A stretch of 64,000 bases of DNA from UBA5069 sp964560495 (GCA_964560495.1 CAZLMM010000007.1:66077-130076); one strand, 5' to 3'; counted from the first letter of the stretch, positions 1 to 9,156 are shown. The notes: a model not told the origin generated them from the sequence alone. Translations and numbers: made by a program.

Positions 1-528
1 ATTCTGATCCTGGTGTTGTTTGGCGTGCAGTGGAAGCTCTTTTCCATTGCCCAGATGCGCGGCTCCATCACCTCGGGGATGCAGCCTGGCTTCACCTTTT
101 CGTTCTTCTGGGACGTTCTCTATCACGCCTTTCTCCCTATCCTGACCTATGTGCTCACTTCCATCGGCGGCTGGATGTTGGCCATGAAAGGCAGCACAGT
201 CGGCACATTGGGAGAAGACTATGTGACGGTGGCGCGCGCCCGCGGCCTCAAGGATTGGCGCATCACCACTGCCTATGTGGGACGCAACGCCGCCTTGCCG
301 CTCTTCACGTCGCTGACCATCGCCATCGGCTTTGTCATGGGCGGGTCGTTCCTCATCGAGCAGATTTTTCAGTATCAAGGCATTGGCTACGCGTTGGGGG
401 CAGCCATCGCCAGTCGAGATTATCCGGTGATGCAGGGTATCTTTTTGGTCATCACCATTTCAGTGATCTTTGCCAATTTCTTTGCCGACATCCTCTACGG
501 TTGGCTCGACCCGCGCATCAAACATTGA
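1..528 (+). CDS. Peptide/oligopeptide ABC transporter permease, DppB/OppB type (3' part)
   Basis: C-terminal part of an inner-membrane permease of the Dpp/Opp importer class. The frame is open from base 1, so the true start lies before the window and 175 codons remain. It has several hydrophobic segments and the EAA-type cytoplasmic loop that contacts the ATPase (YVTVARARGLKDWR, then N and LP). It ends with the family's typical DPRI. A DppC-like permease, two ATPases and a family-5 binding protein follow on the same strand, which supports a complete peptide or nickel-type importer. The substrate cannot be read from this fragment. Confidence 0.9.
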   Translation: MLILVLFGVQWKLFSIAQMRGSITSGMQPGFTFSFFWDVLYHAFLPILTYVLTSIGGWMLAMKGSTVGTLGEDYVTVARARGLKDWRITTAYVGRNAALPLFTSLTIAIGFVMGGSFLIEQIFQYQGIGYALGAAIASRDYPVMQGIFLVITISVIFANFFADILYGWLDPRIKH

Positions 529-593
529 TGGGAAATAAAGATCAGTAAGTTGCGCCCGTATGGGTTCGCCGTAACAATGGGAGAAATCGGATC

Positions 594-1469
594 ATGAGCA
601 TACTCTCCAGACTTTGGTACAGCCTCAAGACTACATTGAAGTTGATGACCTATAACAAGGTTGGGTTCATTGGCTTTCTTGTCGTTCTGGGTTTTATCTT
701 GATGTCGTTGGTTGGTCCACTTGTCATCCCGCTGGACACAAAAGTCAAAGTCGATAAGGTCTATCAACCCCCTTCATTCGAGCACTGGCTGGGCACCGAT
801 CATCAAGGGCGCGACACCTTCTCCCAGATTGTTCACGGCGGCAAAGATGTGATCTATGTGGGCTTTGTCGCCGCCCTCATTTCCACCGGCATCGCTGTCA
901 CTTTTGGCACCCTGGCCGGATTTGCTGGCGGGCGCGTGGACAGCGTCACCATGATGATCACCGACATCGTGCTGACGATACCGGTCTTTCCCCTGCTCGC
1001 GGTGTTGGCTGCCTTCGTCAAGCTGGACAACCTGACCATGTTGGGCGTACTACTGGGCCTGCTCGCCTGGGCTGCCCTCTTGCGCGCTGTACGCGCCCAG
1101 GTGCTCTCTCTCAAGGAGCGCGACTACATCGAGGCTGCGCGCGCCCTGGACCTGGGCAGCCGCCACATCATCTTTCGCGAGCTGGTGCCCAACATGATGA
1201 CCTACATCGCCATTAGCTTCACCCTGGCGCTGACGTCGGCTATCTACACCCAGGTGGGCCTGGTCTTTCTCGGCCTGGTGCCTATCTCGACAAGCAATTG
1301 GGGCGTAATGATCAGCCTGGCCTGGACGCGCGGCGCGGTCTTCTATCGCGACAGTCTGTGGTACATTCTGTCGCCCGTCGTGGCAATTGCTCTCTTCCAG
1401 TTAGCGGTCGTCACCATGAGCCGCTCGCTGGAAATGGCCTTCAACCCACGCCTGCGCACGACGGTGTAA
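594..1469 (+). CDS. Peptide/oligopeptide ABC transporter permease, DppC/OppC type
   Basis: 291 aa, normal length for the DppC family and second membrane subunit of the importer. One N-terminal TM segment (about residues 22-42) is followed by the family hallmark GTDHQGRDTFSQ, then five more hydrophobic segments and an EAA loop (DYIEAARALDLG...LVPN, about 175-205). The ATG start gives a full N-terminus. The gene lies 65 bp after the preceding permease and 59 bp before the ATPase gene, so it is probably in one operon. Confidence 0.93.
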   Translation: MSILSRLWYSLKTTLKLMTYNKVGFIGFLVVLGFILMSLVGPLVIPLDTKVKVDKVYQPPSFEHWLGTDHQGRDTFSQIVHGGKDVIYVGFVAALISTGIAVTFGTLAGFAGGRVDSVTMMITDIVLTIPVFPLLAVLAAFVKLDNLTMLGVLLGLLAWAALLRAVRAQVLSLKERDYIEAARALDLGSRHIIFRELVPNMMTYIAISFTLALTSAIYTQVGLVFLGLVPISTSNWGVMISLAWTRGAVFYRDSLWYILSPVVAIALFQLAVVTMSRSLEMAFNPRLRTTV

Positions 1470-1479
1470 GCGTCGCCAG

Positions 1480-1517
1480 TCAATTGTCAACTATCAACCA
1501 TTCACCATTCCCAGTTA
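1480..1517. repeat. Intergenic CATTCAC-type short repeat
   Basis: AT-rich stretch containing ACCATTCACCATTC between the second permease and the first ATPase gene. It matches the short-unit family seen at 15597-15630 and, in inverted orientation, at 36150-36177. No coding function is suggested. Confidence 0.45.
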
Positions 1518-1528
1518 GAGATCGCTAC

Positions 1529-2638
1529 ATGACTGGAACGCAGCTGGATTGGTCTGTAGAAGGGACAGGCGACGGCCGTCCACCCCTCAGCCTGAAAAAT
1601 GTCTCGGTTGTCTACAAATCGCGGCGGGGCGGCGTCCAGGCCGTGCGCGGCGTGACCCTCGACCTGCACGCCGGGCAAAGCCTGGCTCTCATCGGCGAGA
1701 GCGGTTCAGGCAAGACGACCTTGGCGCTGGCGGTGGTGCGCTTGCTGCCCGAGACGGCCACTGTCGAAGGCGGCATCCATTATCGGCGCAACGGGCGCGA
1801 GGTCGATGTACTTCAACTCAAAAGCGGCGAACTGCGCGAGTTTCGCTGGAGCGACTGCGCCATGGTCTTTCAGGCTGCGCTCAACGCCTTCAACCCGGTG
1901 CTCAAAGTATGGGATCAGGCGTGGGACACCGCCAAAGCCCATGGCTGGAATGACAAACACGCCGTGCGCAAGAAACTCACCGAGACCCTTCAGTTCGTCC
2001 AGCTCGACCCCAAGCGGGTGATCAACGCCTATCCCCACGAGTTGAGCGGCGGTATGCGTCAACGGGTGCTCCTGGCGCTCTCGCTCTTGCTCAATCCGCA
2101 AATCCTGATCTTGGACGAGCCGACCACTGCGCTCGACATCCTGACCCAGCGCACCATCATCAGCCTGCTGCGTCAACTCAAAGAAGAGCAACACTTCACC
2201 ATGGTCTTCATCTCCCACGACCTGGCCATCGCCGCTGAATTGGCCGACCGCATCGGCGCCATGTACGCTGGGCGACTGGTGGAGCTGGGCAGTTCGGACG
2301 ACATCTTCTATCGGCCACGCCATCCCTACACTCTGGGGCTGATCCGCGCGGTGCCCACCGTGACCGGCGGTTTCGAGGAGTTGGCGTCGATCCCCGGCTC
2401 CCCCCCCGATCTCATCGATCTACCACCCGGCTGTAAATTTCACCCGCGCTGTACCTTCGCCAGCGACCGCTGTAAGAGCGAAGAACCCGCCAGCGAGCTG
2501 GTGGGGCCAGGCCACTACGCGGCGTGCTGGAACTGGCGCGCCGTGGAAGAACACCTCGACGCCAATCCGCTCCACCGCGGTGCCCACTCCATCACACTGG
2601 AAGCCCTGCACATCGAGCCAGGAGAAGGGCAGCTATGA
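1529..2638 (+). CDS. Oligopeptide ABC transporter ATP-binding protein, DppD/OppD type
   Basis: 369 aa cytoplasmic ATPase. The frame is open further upstream, but the ATG at 1529 begins just before the conserved ABC fold and is the natural start. It shows Walker A GESGSGKTT (about 57-65), signature LSGGMRQRV, Walker B LILDEP and the switch His (FISHD). The C-terminal oligopeptide-transporter extension with paired cysteines (CKFHPRCTF) identifies the Dpp/Opp branch. Its stop codon overlaps the next ATG (ATGA), so the two ATPases are translationally coupled. Confidence 0.93.
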   Translation: MTGTQLDWSVEGTGDGRPPLSLKNVSVVYKSRRGGVQAVRGVTLDLHAGQSLALIGESGSGKTTLALAVVRLLPETATVEGGIHYRRNGREVDVLQLKSGELREFRWSDCAMVFQAALNAFNPVLKVWDQAWDTAKAHGWNDKHAVRKKLTETLQFVQLDPKRVINAYPHELSGGMRQRVLLALSLLLNPQILILDEPTTALDILTQRTIISLLRQLKEEQHFTMVFISHDLAIAAELADRIGAMYAGRLVELGSSDDIFYRPRHPYTLGLIRAVPTVTGGFEELASIPGSPPDLIDLPPGCKFHPRCTFASDRCKSEEPASELVGPGHYAACWNWRAVEEHLDANPLHRGAHSITLEALHIEPGEGQL

Positions 2639-3630
2639 CGCCTATCATCGAGCTGCGCAATCTGACCAAAAAGTTCGGCAAAGGCAAGGAGGTTGTCACC
2701 GCGGTCGATGCTGTCTCCCTTGCCATCGAGCCGGGCGAGACGGTCTGTCTGGTGGGCGAGAGCGGCTGCGGCAAGAGCACCACCGGGCGCATGGTGGCCG
2801 GTCTGTTGCCGGCTACAAGCGGGCAGGTCGTGTTCGAGGGGCAGGACATTGCCAAACTGGACACCAACGGTTATCGGCGCTATCGCCAGGGCGTGCAGAT
2901 CATTCACCAGGACCCCTATGCCTCGCTGAACCCCACCCACGCCGTGCGCGAGATTTTGACTGCGCCGCTGCTGCGTCACGGCAAGGCGAAGAGCCGCTCT
3001 GCCGCCGACGCCCGCGCCATGGAACTGCTGGAGATTGTCGACCTGACGCCGGCGCGCGACATCATCGACAAATATCCACACCAACTGAGCGGCGGGCAGC
3101 GTCAGCGCGTCTCGGTGGCGCGGGCGCTGACGCTGGATCCCAAGTTCATCGTGGCGGATGAGGCGGTCTCCATGGTCGATGTCTCGATCCGCGTCAGCTT
3201 GCTCAGCATGTTGGCGCGGCTCAAGCGGGAGTTCGACGTCACCTTCCTCTTCATCACCCATGACCTGGCCCTGGCCAAGTATTTTGCCTGGAATGGGCGC
3301 ATCACGGTCATGTACCTGGGGCGCATCGTGGAGGATGGCCCGACGCCGCGCTTGATCACCGACCCACGCCACCCCTACACTCAGGCGCTGTTGAGCGCGG
3401 TGCCCGAGGCGGACCCGGAGCTGGCGCATCGCAAGCGCCATATCGAGTTGCGCGGGGCCGAAATTCCCAGCCTGCTCAACCTGCCGCCAGGCTGCACCTT
3501 TCATCCGCGCTGCCCCTACTTCGAGCCAGGGCGCTGCGATGTGGAGCGCCCTCCCCTGGAGGCGCTCGTCGAGGGTGGACGCGTGGCCTGTCCGGTGCGG
3601 CAGGGTGTACACATCGAGCTGGTAGCATAG
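2635..3630 (+). CDS. Oligopeptide ABC transporter ATP-binding protein, DppF/OppF type
   Basis: 331 aa second ATPase of the importer. The ATG at 2635 overlaps the previous stop by 4 nt and is preceded by AGGAGAAGG. It has Walker A GESGCGKST, signature LSGGQRQRV, and a Walker B region in which the catalytic position reads VADEAVS, a conservative variant of the usual DEPVS. The C-terminal extension CTFHPRCPY is present. It presumably forms a heterodimer with the preceding ATPase. Confidence 0.93.
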   Translation: MTPIIELRNLTKKFGKGKEVVTAVDAVSLAIEPGETVCLVGESGCGKSTTGRMVAGLLPATSGQVVFEGQDIAKLDTNGYRRYRQGVQIIHQDPYASLNPTHAVREILTAPLLRHGKAKSRSAADARAMELLEIVDLTPARDIIDKYPHQLSGGQRQRVSVARALTLDPKFIVADEAVSMVDVSIRVSLLSMLARLKREFDVTFLFITHDLALAKYFAWNGRITVMYLGRIVEDGPTPRLITDPRHPYTQALLSAVPEADPELAHRKRHIELRGAEIPSLLNLPPGCTFHPRCPYFEPGRCDVERPPLEALVEGGRVACPVRQGVHIELVA

Positions 3631-3735
3631 GGGGTGGGGGGCGGCGATGCAAATTCGTCTCGACCAGCATAGCTTTTCGCCGCCCATCTCATGCCCGTAC
3701 CGCTGCAAATAGAGTTATGACGAGGCAGGGATGAC

Positions 3736-3921
3736 GTGGACCCGCAGATCGGTAGGGCTGGTTTTGGCATCGGCACATTTCTGGTGACGACAGGCGGTAT
3801 GCTCCTCTTCACCTTGGAGCGCAACAGCGCCGAGTTCGTCGTCACTACCGCCATCGTGTTCATCGGCCTGGTCTTTATGCTTGGCATTGCCCTGGCCGTG
3901 ATCATCACCCGCAGGGAGTAG
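3736..3921 (+). CDS. Small two-TM membrane protein, unknown function
   Basis: 61 aa, GTG start, no recognised family. It contains two hydrophobic stretches (about residues 9-24 and 34-56) separated by a short polar loop and ends in RRE, as expected for a small inner-membrane protein. A GGCAGGG lies upstream of the start. It sits between the importer ATPases and the binding-protein gene on the same strand, but any link to transport is only positional. It could be a chance ORF, although its hydrophobic pattern is regular. Confidence 0.45.
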   Translation: MDPQIGRAGFGIGTFLVTTGGMLLFTLERNSAEFVVTTAIVFIGLVFMLGIALAVIITRRE

Positions 3922-3929
3922 GGGGTGCT

Positions 3930-4041
3930 ATACAGGCAGTCTGCTATGGACGCGGATTTCATGTGACGCGGATTAGCGATATCTGCAAACGATCCGCGCT
4001 TCCTTTGATCCGCGTCCCTGGAATTGCCAAATAGCCTGTAT
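3930..4041. repeat. Nested inverted repeat (REP/REPIN-like intergenic element)
   Basis: About 112 nt of nested symmetry. The outer arms are ATACAGGC (3930-3937) and GCCTGTAT (4034-4041). Inside them are GGACGCGGAT (3948-3957) and ATCCGCGTCC (4008-4017). A second copy of GACGCGGATT (3965-3974) faces GATCCGCG (3991-3998). The layout predicts a long cruciform or RNA hairpin just upstream of the binding-protein gene. Confidence 0.6.
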
Positions 4042-4162
4042 GGTTACGAATAGGGGTTGCAAAATAGTAATGTGAAAGGAGCAAAGAACGCAAAAGATCA
4101 TTCATGCCATCCCATCTTCACCGTTCAGTTTTTCCATTGTTCGACAACAAGGAGAGTTCTTC

Positions 4163-5956
4163 ATGAAAACACGAGTTTGGATCGTTCTCACCCTGGTGGT
4201 GGCCTTGCTGCTGGCCGCGTGCGCAGCGCCGGCCGGCCCGGCCGCGCCTGCCGGAGAGGCCGCGCCGGAAGCCGCCGCGCCCAGCGGCGCCGGCGAATTT
4301 CACGGCGCCTGGCCCTACACCGTTCCACCCAATGGTCACTTCAACACCTTCGTGACCAATGGATACGACATGAATATCTATCACTTCCTCCTGGAGCCGC
4401 CGCTGTTCATGTACATGTGGGCCGACCAGAGCTGGCGTCCGTTGGCCGGCGAGTCGTGGGAGTGGGTGGATGACACGACGTTGCGCGTCACGCTGCCCGC
4501 CGACGCGGTGTGGAGCGATGGCAACCCATTCACCAGCAAGGATGTGGTGGACACGTTCACCATCCGCCGCCTCCTCAACGCGGTCGAGTGGACCGACCAT
4601 CTCGTCGACGTAGTAGCGGTGGATGACAAGACCGTTGACTTCCTGCTCAATGGCCCGTCCAACACTGCGCCGCGCCGTCTATTGCGCGACGTCTACATCC
4701 GGTCATCGGCCACTTACGGCGAGTGGGCCGACAAGGTGCGCGCATTGGTCGATGCTGGTAAGACCAAGGACGACCCAGAGTGGCAAGCTCTGAACCAGGA
4801 ATTCACCCAGTTCCGCCCCGAAGACATGGTCGTGCTCGGCCCCTACAAGATCGACCCAGCGAGCATCACCGAAGCCCAGTTGATTATGAACAAGGCGCCC
4901 ACGTCGCACATGGCCGACAACGCCAAGTTCGACCGCCTGGTGATCTTCAACGGCGAGACGCCCACCGTCACTCCGCTTGTCCTTGCCGGCGACATCGACT
5001 ATGCCACCCACGGCTTCCCGCCTGCCACGGAGCGTGAATACATCGATCAAGGCATTCGCATCCTGCGACCGCCGAATTTCGGCGGCCCGGCGCTGGTCTT
5101 CAACCACACGATCCATCCCTTCGAGATGAAGGAGTTCCGTCAGGCGCTGGCCTATGCCATCGACCGCGGGCAGAACGGCGCTGTCTCATTGGGTGATTCG
5201 GGTAAGCCATCGAGCTTCATGGCCGGCTTCTCGGATAACATCATCCCAGGCTGGCTAAGCGAGGAGACTCAGGGTGCGCTCAATCCCTACGCTCTGGATC
5301 TGGCAAAGGCCGAGGAAATTCTGACCGGCATCGGCTTCACCCGCGACAGCGACGGCGTGTGGATGGACGAGACCGGCAAGCGCCTGGAGTTCGAGCTGAC
5401 CGCGCCGGCGGAGTTCGCCGACTGGTCTGCCGCAGCCGAGAACTTGGCGCAGCAACTCACTGACTTCGGCGTCAAAACGAGCTTCCGCGGCGTCAACTTC
5501 CAGCAGCACCCCATCGACGTCAACAACGGCGACTTCCAACTTGCCATCCGCAACTGGGGCGCTGGCAATCCACATCCCCAGTTCTCGTTCATCACCAACC
5601 TGCGCACCTATAACCAAATGGAATCCAACACCGGCGACACCAGTATGCCCGGCATGGCTTTTCCGTTGAAACAGATGACCGACGCTGTGGGTGAAGTTGA
5701 TCTGGCGCAGATGGTGCTGGACGCCGGCGCGGGCAACGACACCGAGGCGCAGAAGGCCGTCATCAACGACCTGGCCCTGGCCTACAACGAATTGCTGCCC
5801 CAGATTCCTCTGTGGGAACGCTATGGCAACAATCCAGTGCCCGACATTCGCGTCACCGGCTGGCCGGCCGACGGCGATCCCATCTATCTGAACGGCGCGT
5901 ATAACGACCCGTTCATCGCGCTGTTGATCCTCGACGGCACGCTCATGCCCAAGTAG
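4163..5956 (+). CDS. Peptide-type ABC transporter substrate-binding lipoprotein (SBP family 5)
   Basis: 597 aa. An N-terminal signal peptide ends in the lipobox LLAAC (Cys20), followed by an Ala/Pro/Glu-rich linker to about residue 42, so it is a membrane-anchored lipoprotein. The body follows the SBP_bac_5 plan (W-DG-PFTSKDVVDT-, then FRQALAYAIDR-). AAGGAGAG precedes the ATG. It lies 530 bp after the second ATPase, beyond the small membrane-protein gene and a nested inverted repeat, and probably feeds the Dpp-like permease pair. The ligand is unknown. Confidence 0.92.
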   Translation: MKTRVWIVLTLVVALLLAACAAPAGPAAPAGEAAPEAAAPSGAGEFHGAWPYTVPPNGHFNTFVTNGYDMNIYHFLLEPPLFMYMWADQSWRPLAGESWEWVDDTTLRVTLPADAVWSDGNPFTSKDVVDTFTIRRLLNAVEWTDHLVDVVAVDDKTVDFLLNGPSNTAPRRLLRDVYIRSSATYGEWADKVRALVDAGKTKDDPEWQALNQEFTQFRPEDMVVLGPYKIDPASITEAQLIMNKAPTSHMADNAKFDRLVIFNGETPTVTPLVLAGDIDYATHGFPPATEREYIDQGIRILRPPNFGGPALVFNHTIHPFEMKEFRQALAYAIDRGQNGAVSLGDSGKPSSFMAGFSDNIIPGWLSEETQGALNPYALDLAKAEEILTGIGFTRDSDGVWMDETGKRLEFELTAPAEFADWSAAAENLAQQLTDFGVKTSFRGVNFQQHPIDVNNGDFQLAIRNWGAGNPHPQFSFITNLRTYNQMESNTGDTSMPGMAFPLKQMTDAVGEVDLAQMVLDAGAGNDTEAQKAVINDLALAYNELLPQIPLWERYGNNPVPDIRVTGWPADGDPIYLNGAYNDPFIALLILDGTLMPK

Positions 5957-6036
5957 GCGTTGGCCCCGGCATCGGTGCGGCATCTGGAAACCGACGCCTG
6001 GGGCGACGAAACCCGCAGGGCGGGTTGAGCTGAACA

Positions 6037-6078
6037 AACAAGAAGGCGGCAAGGTGATCACCTTGCCGCCTTCTTGTT
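6037..6078. terminator. Perfect 42-nt palindrome, likely bidirectional terminator
   Basis: Two 21-nt arms meet without a loop at 6057/6058 (core AAGGCGGCAAGGTGATCACC). The stem is GC-rich in the centre, A-rich on the left and T-rich on the right. It lies between the plus-strand binding-protein gene (ends 5956) and the convergent minus-strand TVP38 gene (ends 6152), the expected place for a shared terminator. Confidence 0.75.
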
Positions 6079-6151
6079 GACCCGAATAGGCGCCGTACAG
6101 AGCCTCATACGAGAGTCTGTGTAAGTTCCCAAATTCGTGCAGAGCGGTTGT

Positions 6152-6889
6152 TCAGATCGCTTCAGTCACAACAACATGGGCCTTTTCTCGGCGCTTCAAA
6201 TAGCGCGACAATGCAATGCTGACGGCAAACATGACCACGGAAAGCGCAACCAGCCGCCATTCCAGGGTCGGCAGCTCGCCCGTCAGGAAAAGGTTGGTGA
6301 TGGCGTCCGATGAGAGCGACGCGCCCAGCAGGACAAAAGCGATGGTGCCGGGGATCGAGCCGATCACGGTTGCCAGTAGAAAGGGCCAGTAGTGGATGTG
6401 GAGAAAACCAGCCAGATAGTTTACAAGATCGTAGGGCAAGAAGATGAAACGCATGATCAAGACCGTCTCGAAGCTGTTTTCGCGCATGCGTCGGGCATAG
6501 CGCTGTGTCCACCCTTGGGCGGTCTCATCTTCCAACACACCCTGGCCAAAATAACGGCCAATGAAGTAAGCAACCGTGGCCGACAGGTTTGCGCCGATTG
6601 CAGTATAGACAACACCCCAAACGGGCCCGAAAAGAAAGCCGCCGGCCAATGTCAGCAAAATGGAAGAAAAGAGGGTCAGTGGGCGTAGCGCATAGAGAAG
6701 AATATAGGCCAGGGGCGCCAGCGGGCTGCTGCCTACCCAGGCCATGCCAGCCAGAAACAACTCCGCCAAAGTCAGGTCATTGACGCGCATGAAGATCAAC
6801 AACCCTGCGATCAAGAGCGCCCAGATCGCCGCTGCAACAACTTTCTGCCAGTGTCTACCCCACCAGGTCGTTCGTTCAATATGTTCCAT
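6152..6889 (-). CDS. TVP38/TMEM64 (DedA-like) family membrane protein
   Basis: 245 aa from the ATG at 6889 (MEHIERTTWW); an upstream TTG would add 19 residues but has no clear ribosome site. About six hydrophobic segments and the SNARE-associated/VTT core (GGFLFGPVWGVVYTAIGANL, then GRYFG) identify the family, whose members are linked to lipid scrambling or membrane homeostasis. The C-terminus is positively charged (RYLKRREK). It is divergent from the selenoprotein gene with about 127 bp between. Confidence 0.85.
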   Translation of the reverse strand: MEHIERTTWWGRHWQKVVAAAIWALLIAGLLIFMRVNDLTLAELFLAGMAWVGSSPLAPLAYILLYALRPLTLFSSILLTLAGGFLFGPVWGVVYTAIGANLSATVAYFIGRYFGQGVLEDETAQGWTQRYARRMRENSFETVLIMRFIFLPYDLVNYLAGFLHIHYWPFLLATVIGSIPGTIAFVLLGASLSSDAITNLFLTGELPTLEWRLVALSVVMFAVSIALSRYLKRREKAHVVVTEAI

Positions 6890-7016
6890 ATGTTCGTCGC
6901 TTTCAATCACTACCGCAGCATCGAATGAATAGTTTACCAGTAACAAGACTCGCTGAGTATGTCTTCTCTTACCCCGAAACTTCTTTCTGGGCAGTCAGAT
7001 AAGGTAAAGTAACTTC

Positions 7017-7904
7017 ATGAGCAGAAAACTTTCTTGGCGTCAGCAAATCTCCAATCGGCTCTTTGCCGTTCCGTTACTCACCCAATGGTGGGCCAGACGC
7101 GCCGTAGACAGGCGCCTGCAAGAGAGCACTGGGGACGGTCGGCCCCCTTTTACTGTGCTGCACAAGCCTCTGGCAGAATGCCGCGCGGTGTTGATCACAA
7201 CTGCGGGGATTCACTTGCGCAGCCAACAGCCGTTCGACATGGAGAATAAGGATGGCGATGCCACCTATCGTGAAATTCCCGCAACGACGCAAATGGATGA
7301 ACTGACAATCACCCATGATTATTACGACCACAAGGACGCCGACCGGGACCCGAACGTTGTCTTTCCCCTGGTTCGTTTTCGCGAATTGGTGGGGCTGGGG
7401 GTGATCGGCGGCCTGGCGCCGCGCCATTTTGGCTTGATGGGTCATACAGAGGGCGAACAGCTCACGCGGCTGACGCGCCGAAGCGCGCCCGATGTGGCGA
7501 CAAAGTTGCGCAAGGATGGCGTCGACTTTGCCTTCTTGACGCCCGCCTGAGGGCTATGCAATCAGTCCGTGGGACTGATCGCTCGCATCATCGAGGCGGC
7601 TGGCATTCCAACTGTCAGCATTTCTTTGGCTCGTGATTTGACAGCGGCGGTCGGCGTCCCACGAGCGATTTTTTTGAAGTGGCCGCTCGGTCATCCTTTG
7701 GGTGAGCCTGAACGCCCTCTCCAACAACAAAATGTGATCCACCTGGCGCTCTGCACCCTGCTCACCGCCGCGGAGCCTGGCGTGATCGTTGAGCCGGGCT
7801 GGCGGTGGCGGCGTGAGGAATACACTCCGCCAAATTGGGAAGAACTGGCGACGCTCAATCGACGTGACGATTCAGCCACTAGTCGGGGGGCTGATTCGAG
7901 TTGA
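7017..7904 (+). CDS. Selenoprotein of the GrdB/PrdB-like (glycine/betaine/proline reductase B) family, Sec at codon 178
   Basis: The frame contains TGA at 7548-7550 and continues open to 7904, so read-through gives 295 aa. Around the TGA the protein reads FLTPA-U-GLCNQSVGLIARIIEAAG, then GIPTVS, the family pattern in which Sec and a Cys three residues later form a UxxC redox pair. Both halves show family features: NVVFPLVRFRELV and GVIGGLAPRHFGLMG before the TGA, PRAIFLKWPLGHPLG and PGVIVEPGWRWR after it. A hairpin starts 7 nt after the TGA. The protein is much shorter than true GrdB and no reductase partners lie nearby, so the substrate is unknown. No sel genes are present in the window; decoding must rely on genes elsewhere. 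Confidence 0.85.
7558..7582 (+). promoter_or_regulatory. Bacterial SECIS-like hairpin downstream of the UGA
   Basis: A perfect 8-bp stem ATCAGTCC (7561-7568) / GGACTGAT (7572-7579) closes a GTG loop. It extends below an A.C mismatch by GC/GC (7558-7559 with 7581-7582). The apical loop starts 18 nt after the UGA and carries GU, within the spacing and loop rules known for bacterial SECIS elements. It lies inside the reading frame, as bacterial SECIS elements do. Confidence 0.75.
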
Positions 7905-8047
7905 GGACAAACCGCCGTATGGGCATGAAGTAGCCCACCAATCGAGGCGCTGTTCATGTCTGGTCATGGGCATCCTTACCATTCACATCGCCGTGTAGGC
8001 GCGCCCCGCGCCGATTCCCGTCGAGTGCAGGCTGTGCCTGAGCGTGC

Positions 8048-8716
8048 TTACTGGACGGAATTTGTAATGCCCATTGTTGTACGGGTTGAACCATGCCGCA
8101 AATTGCGGTGCGCCCACCATAGGCGCTGGCCGACGCCGACGACCACCATGCCGGCCATCACCCCGAACAACCATGGTAAGTATTCGGGCCAAAGAAGGAA
8201 AGCGCAGTAGAAGATGATGGTCTCCGTTCCGCCCACAAGACCGGCTGGCATGGTCACTGTCGTGAATTCGCCGCGGATGTTAGCGCCCAGAGAGCGTTTT
8301 TCCAAGATGGCGGAAAGGTAGAGCCAGGATACTGCGTTGACATAGAAACACGCCAGAAGAAGGATCGTCATCAGGGCATTCGCTGCGCTTGGGTCGCCCC
8401 AATAGAGGCCGATTGGCAGACCAGCATAGACGACAAAATCCGCTACAATATCGAGATATCCGCCAAAATCATTCTGCCGCCCCCATCCACGGGCAACGAT
8501 GCCATCCAATCCATCGAGGACGCGGTTCGCCAACCATAGACCCAGTGCAAGCGAATACCAATGTGTGGCCGCTGCGCCCGCGGCTGCCACGCCAACCACC
8601 AGGGCAACCAATGTTATGATGTTAGGGGAGATGCTCCGCAGCCTACATGCAAGAGGGCGCAGCATTTGATCCTTATACACGCGCAGCTTATGATCCAGCA
8701 TTGCGGTTGCTTTCAT
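8048..8716 (-). CDS. CDP-alcohol phosphatidyltransferase family protein
   Basis: 222 aa integral membrane enzyme that would transfer a phosphatidyl or related group from a CDP-linked donor to an alcohol. The complete signature DxxDGxxARx8GxxxDxxxD is present (DGLDGIVARGWGRQNDF, then GGYLDIVAD; about residues 68-93), with all catalytic aspartates intact. About six TM helices surround it. The acceptor alcohol cannot be told from sequence. It stands alone, divergent from the halogenase-like gene. Confidence 0.9.
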   Translation of the reverse strand: MKATAMLDHKLRVYKDQMLRPLACRLRSISPNIITLVALVVGVAAAGAAATHWYSLALGLWLANRVLDGLDGIVARGWGRQNDFGGYLDIVADFVVYAGLPIGLYWGDPSAANALMTILLLACFYVNAVSWLYLSAILEKRSLGANIRGEFTTVTMPAGLVGGTETIIFYCAFLLWPEYLPWLFGVMAGMVVVGVGQRLWWAHRNLRHGSTRTTMGITNSVQ

Positions 8717-9156
8717 TGGTTCATGTTATGCAGAGACGCCAATCGCCGCTGTTTCTACTGCGATCAGATGGAGAACAGCCCTCATGACCTACGCTCATAC
8801 CCACCTCTGACAATGAGTTATTTCCGAAGTCGTTATCCTTGCCGCAAGTGACGCCACAGGGCATGAAAAAGCTCTGCGCGCTCCATGTGAGCATTTTTTC
8901 AGGATTATCCGTTGTTGTTTTTCAGAGTAGACGACTTGACGCGCACCGATCTTACCTGCGCCAGACGCTGTGTGGTCATTCATGGGTAAGATCAGGAACA
9001 CATCACTGCGTCAATCATACAGAGAAGCAGATGGAATCATGGTAAGAATTGGTGGAATGTTCACATGCAAAATCACCCAAGTATTCTGGTCAAAAGAATT
9101 GTAGAATCTGTCGTTCGGTTCGTAATCGCACGTACCAGACTGGTCAAGGAGCATCT
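8717..9156. other. Intergenic region without a supported gene
   Basis: 440 bp between two divergent genes. Short frames exist on both strands but lack family features or ribosome sites. It must contain promoters for both neighbours; I could not single out a convincing -35/-10 pair. The only clear signal is AAGGA (9146-9150) before the ATG at 9157. Confidence 0.6.

Noticed and set aside
2515..3708. 397-codon open frame on the minus strand
   Set aside because: Opposite the DppF-type ATPase gene, whose Walker and signature motifs are all intact.
7569..7904. Separate small CDS starting at GTG 7569
   Set aside because: It is in the same frame as 7017-7547, continues the same protein family directly after an in-frame UGA, and its GTG lies in the loop of the SECIS-like hairpin. 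It is the 3' part of the selenoprotein.
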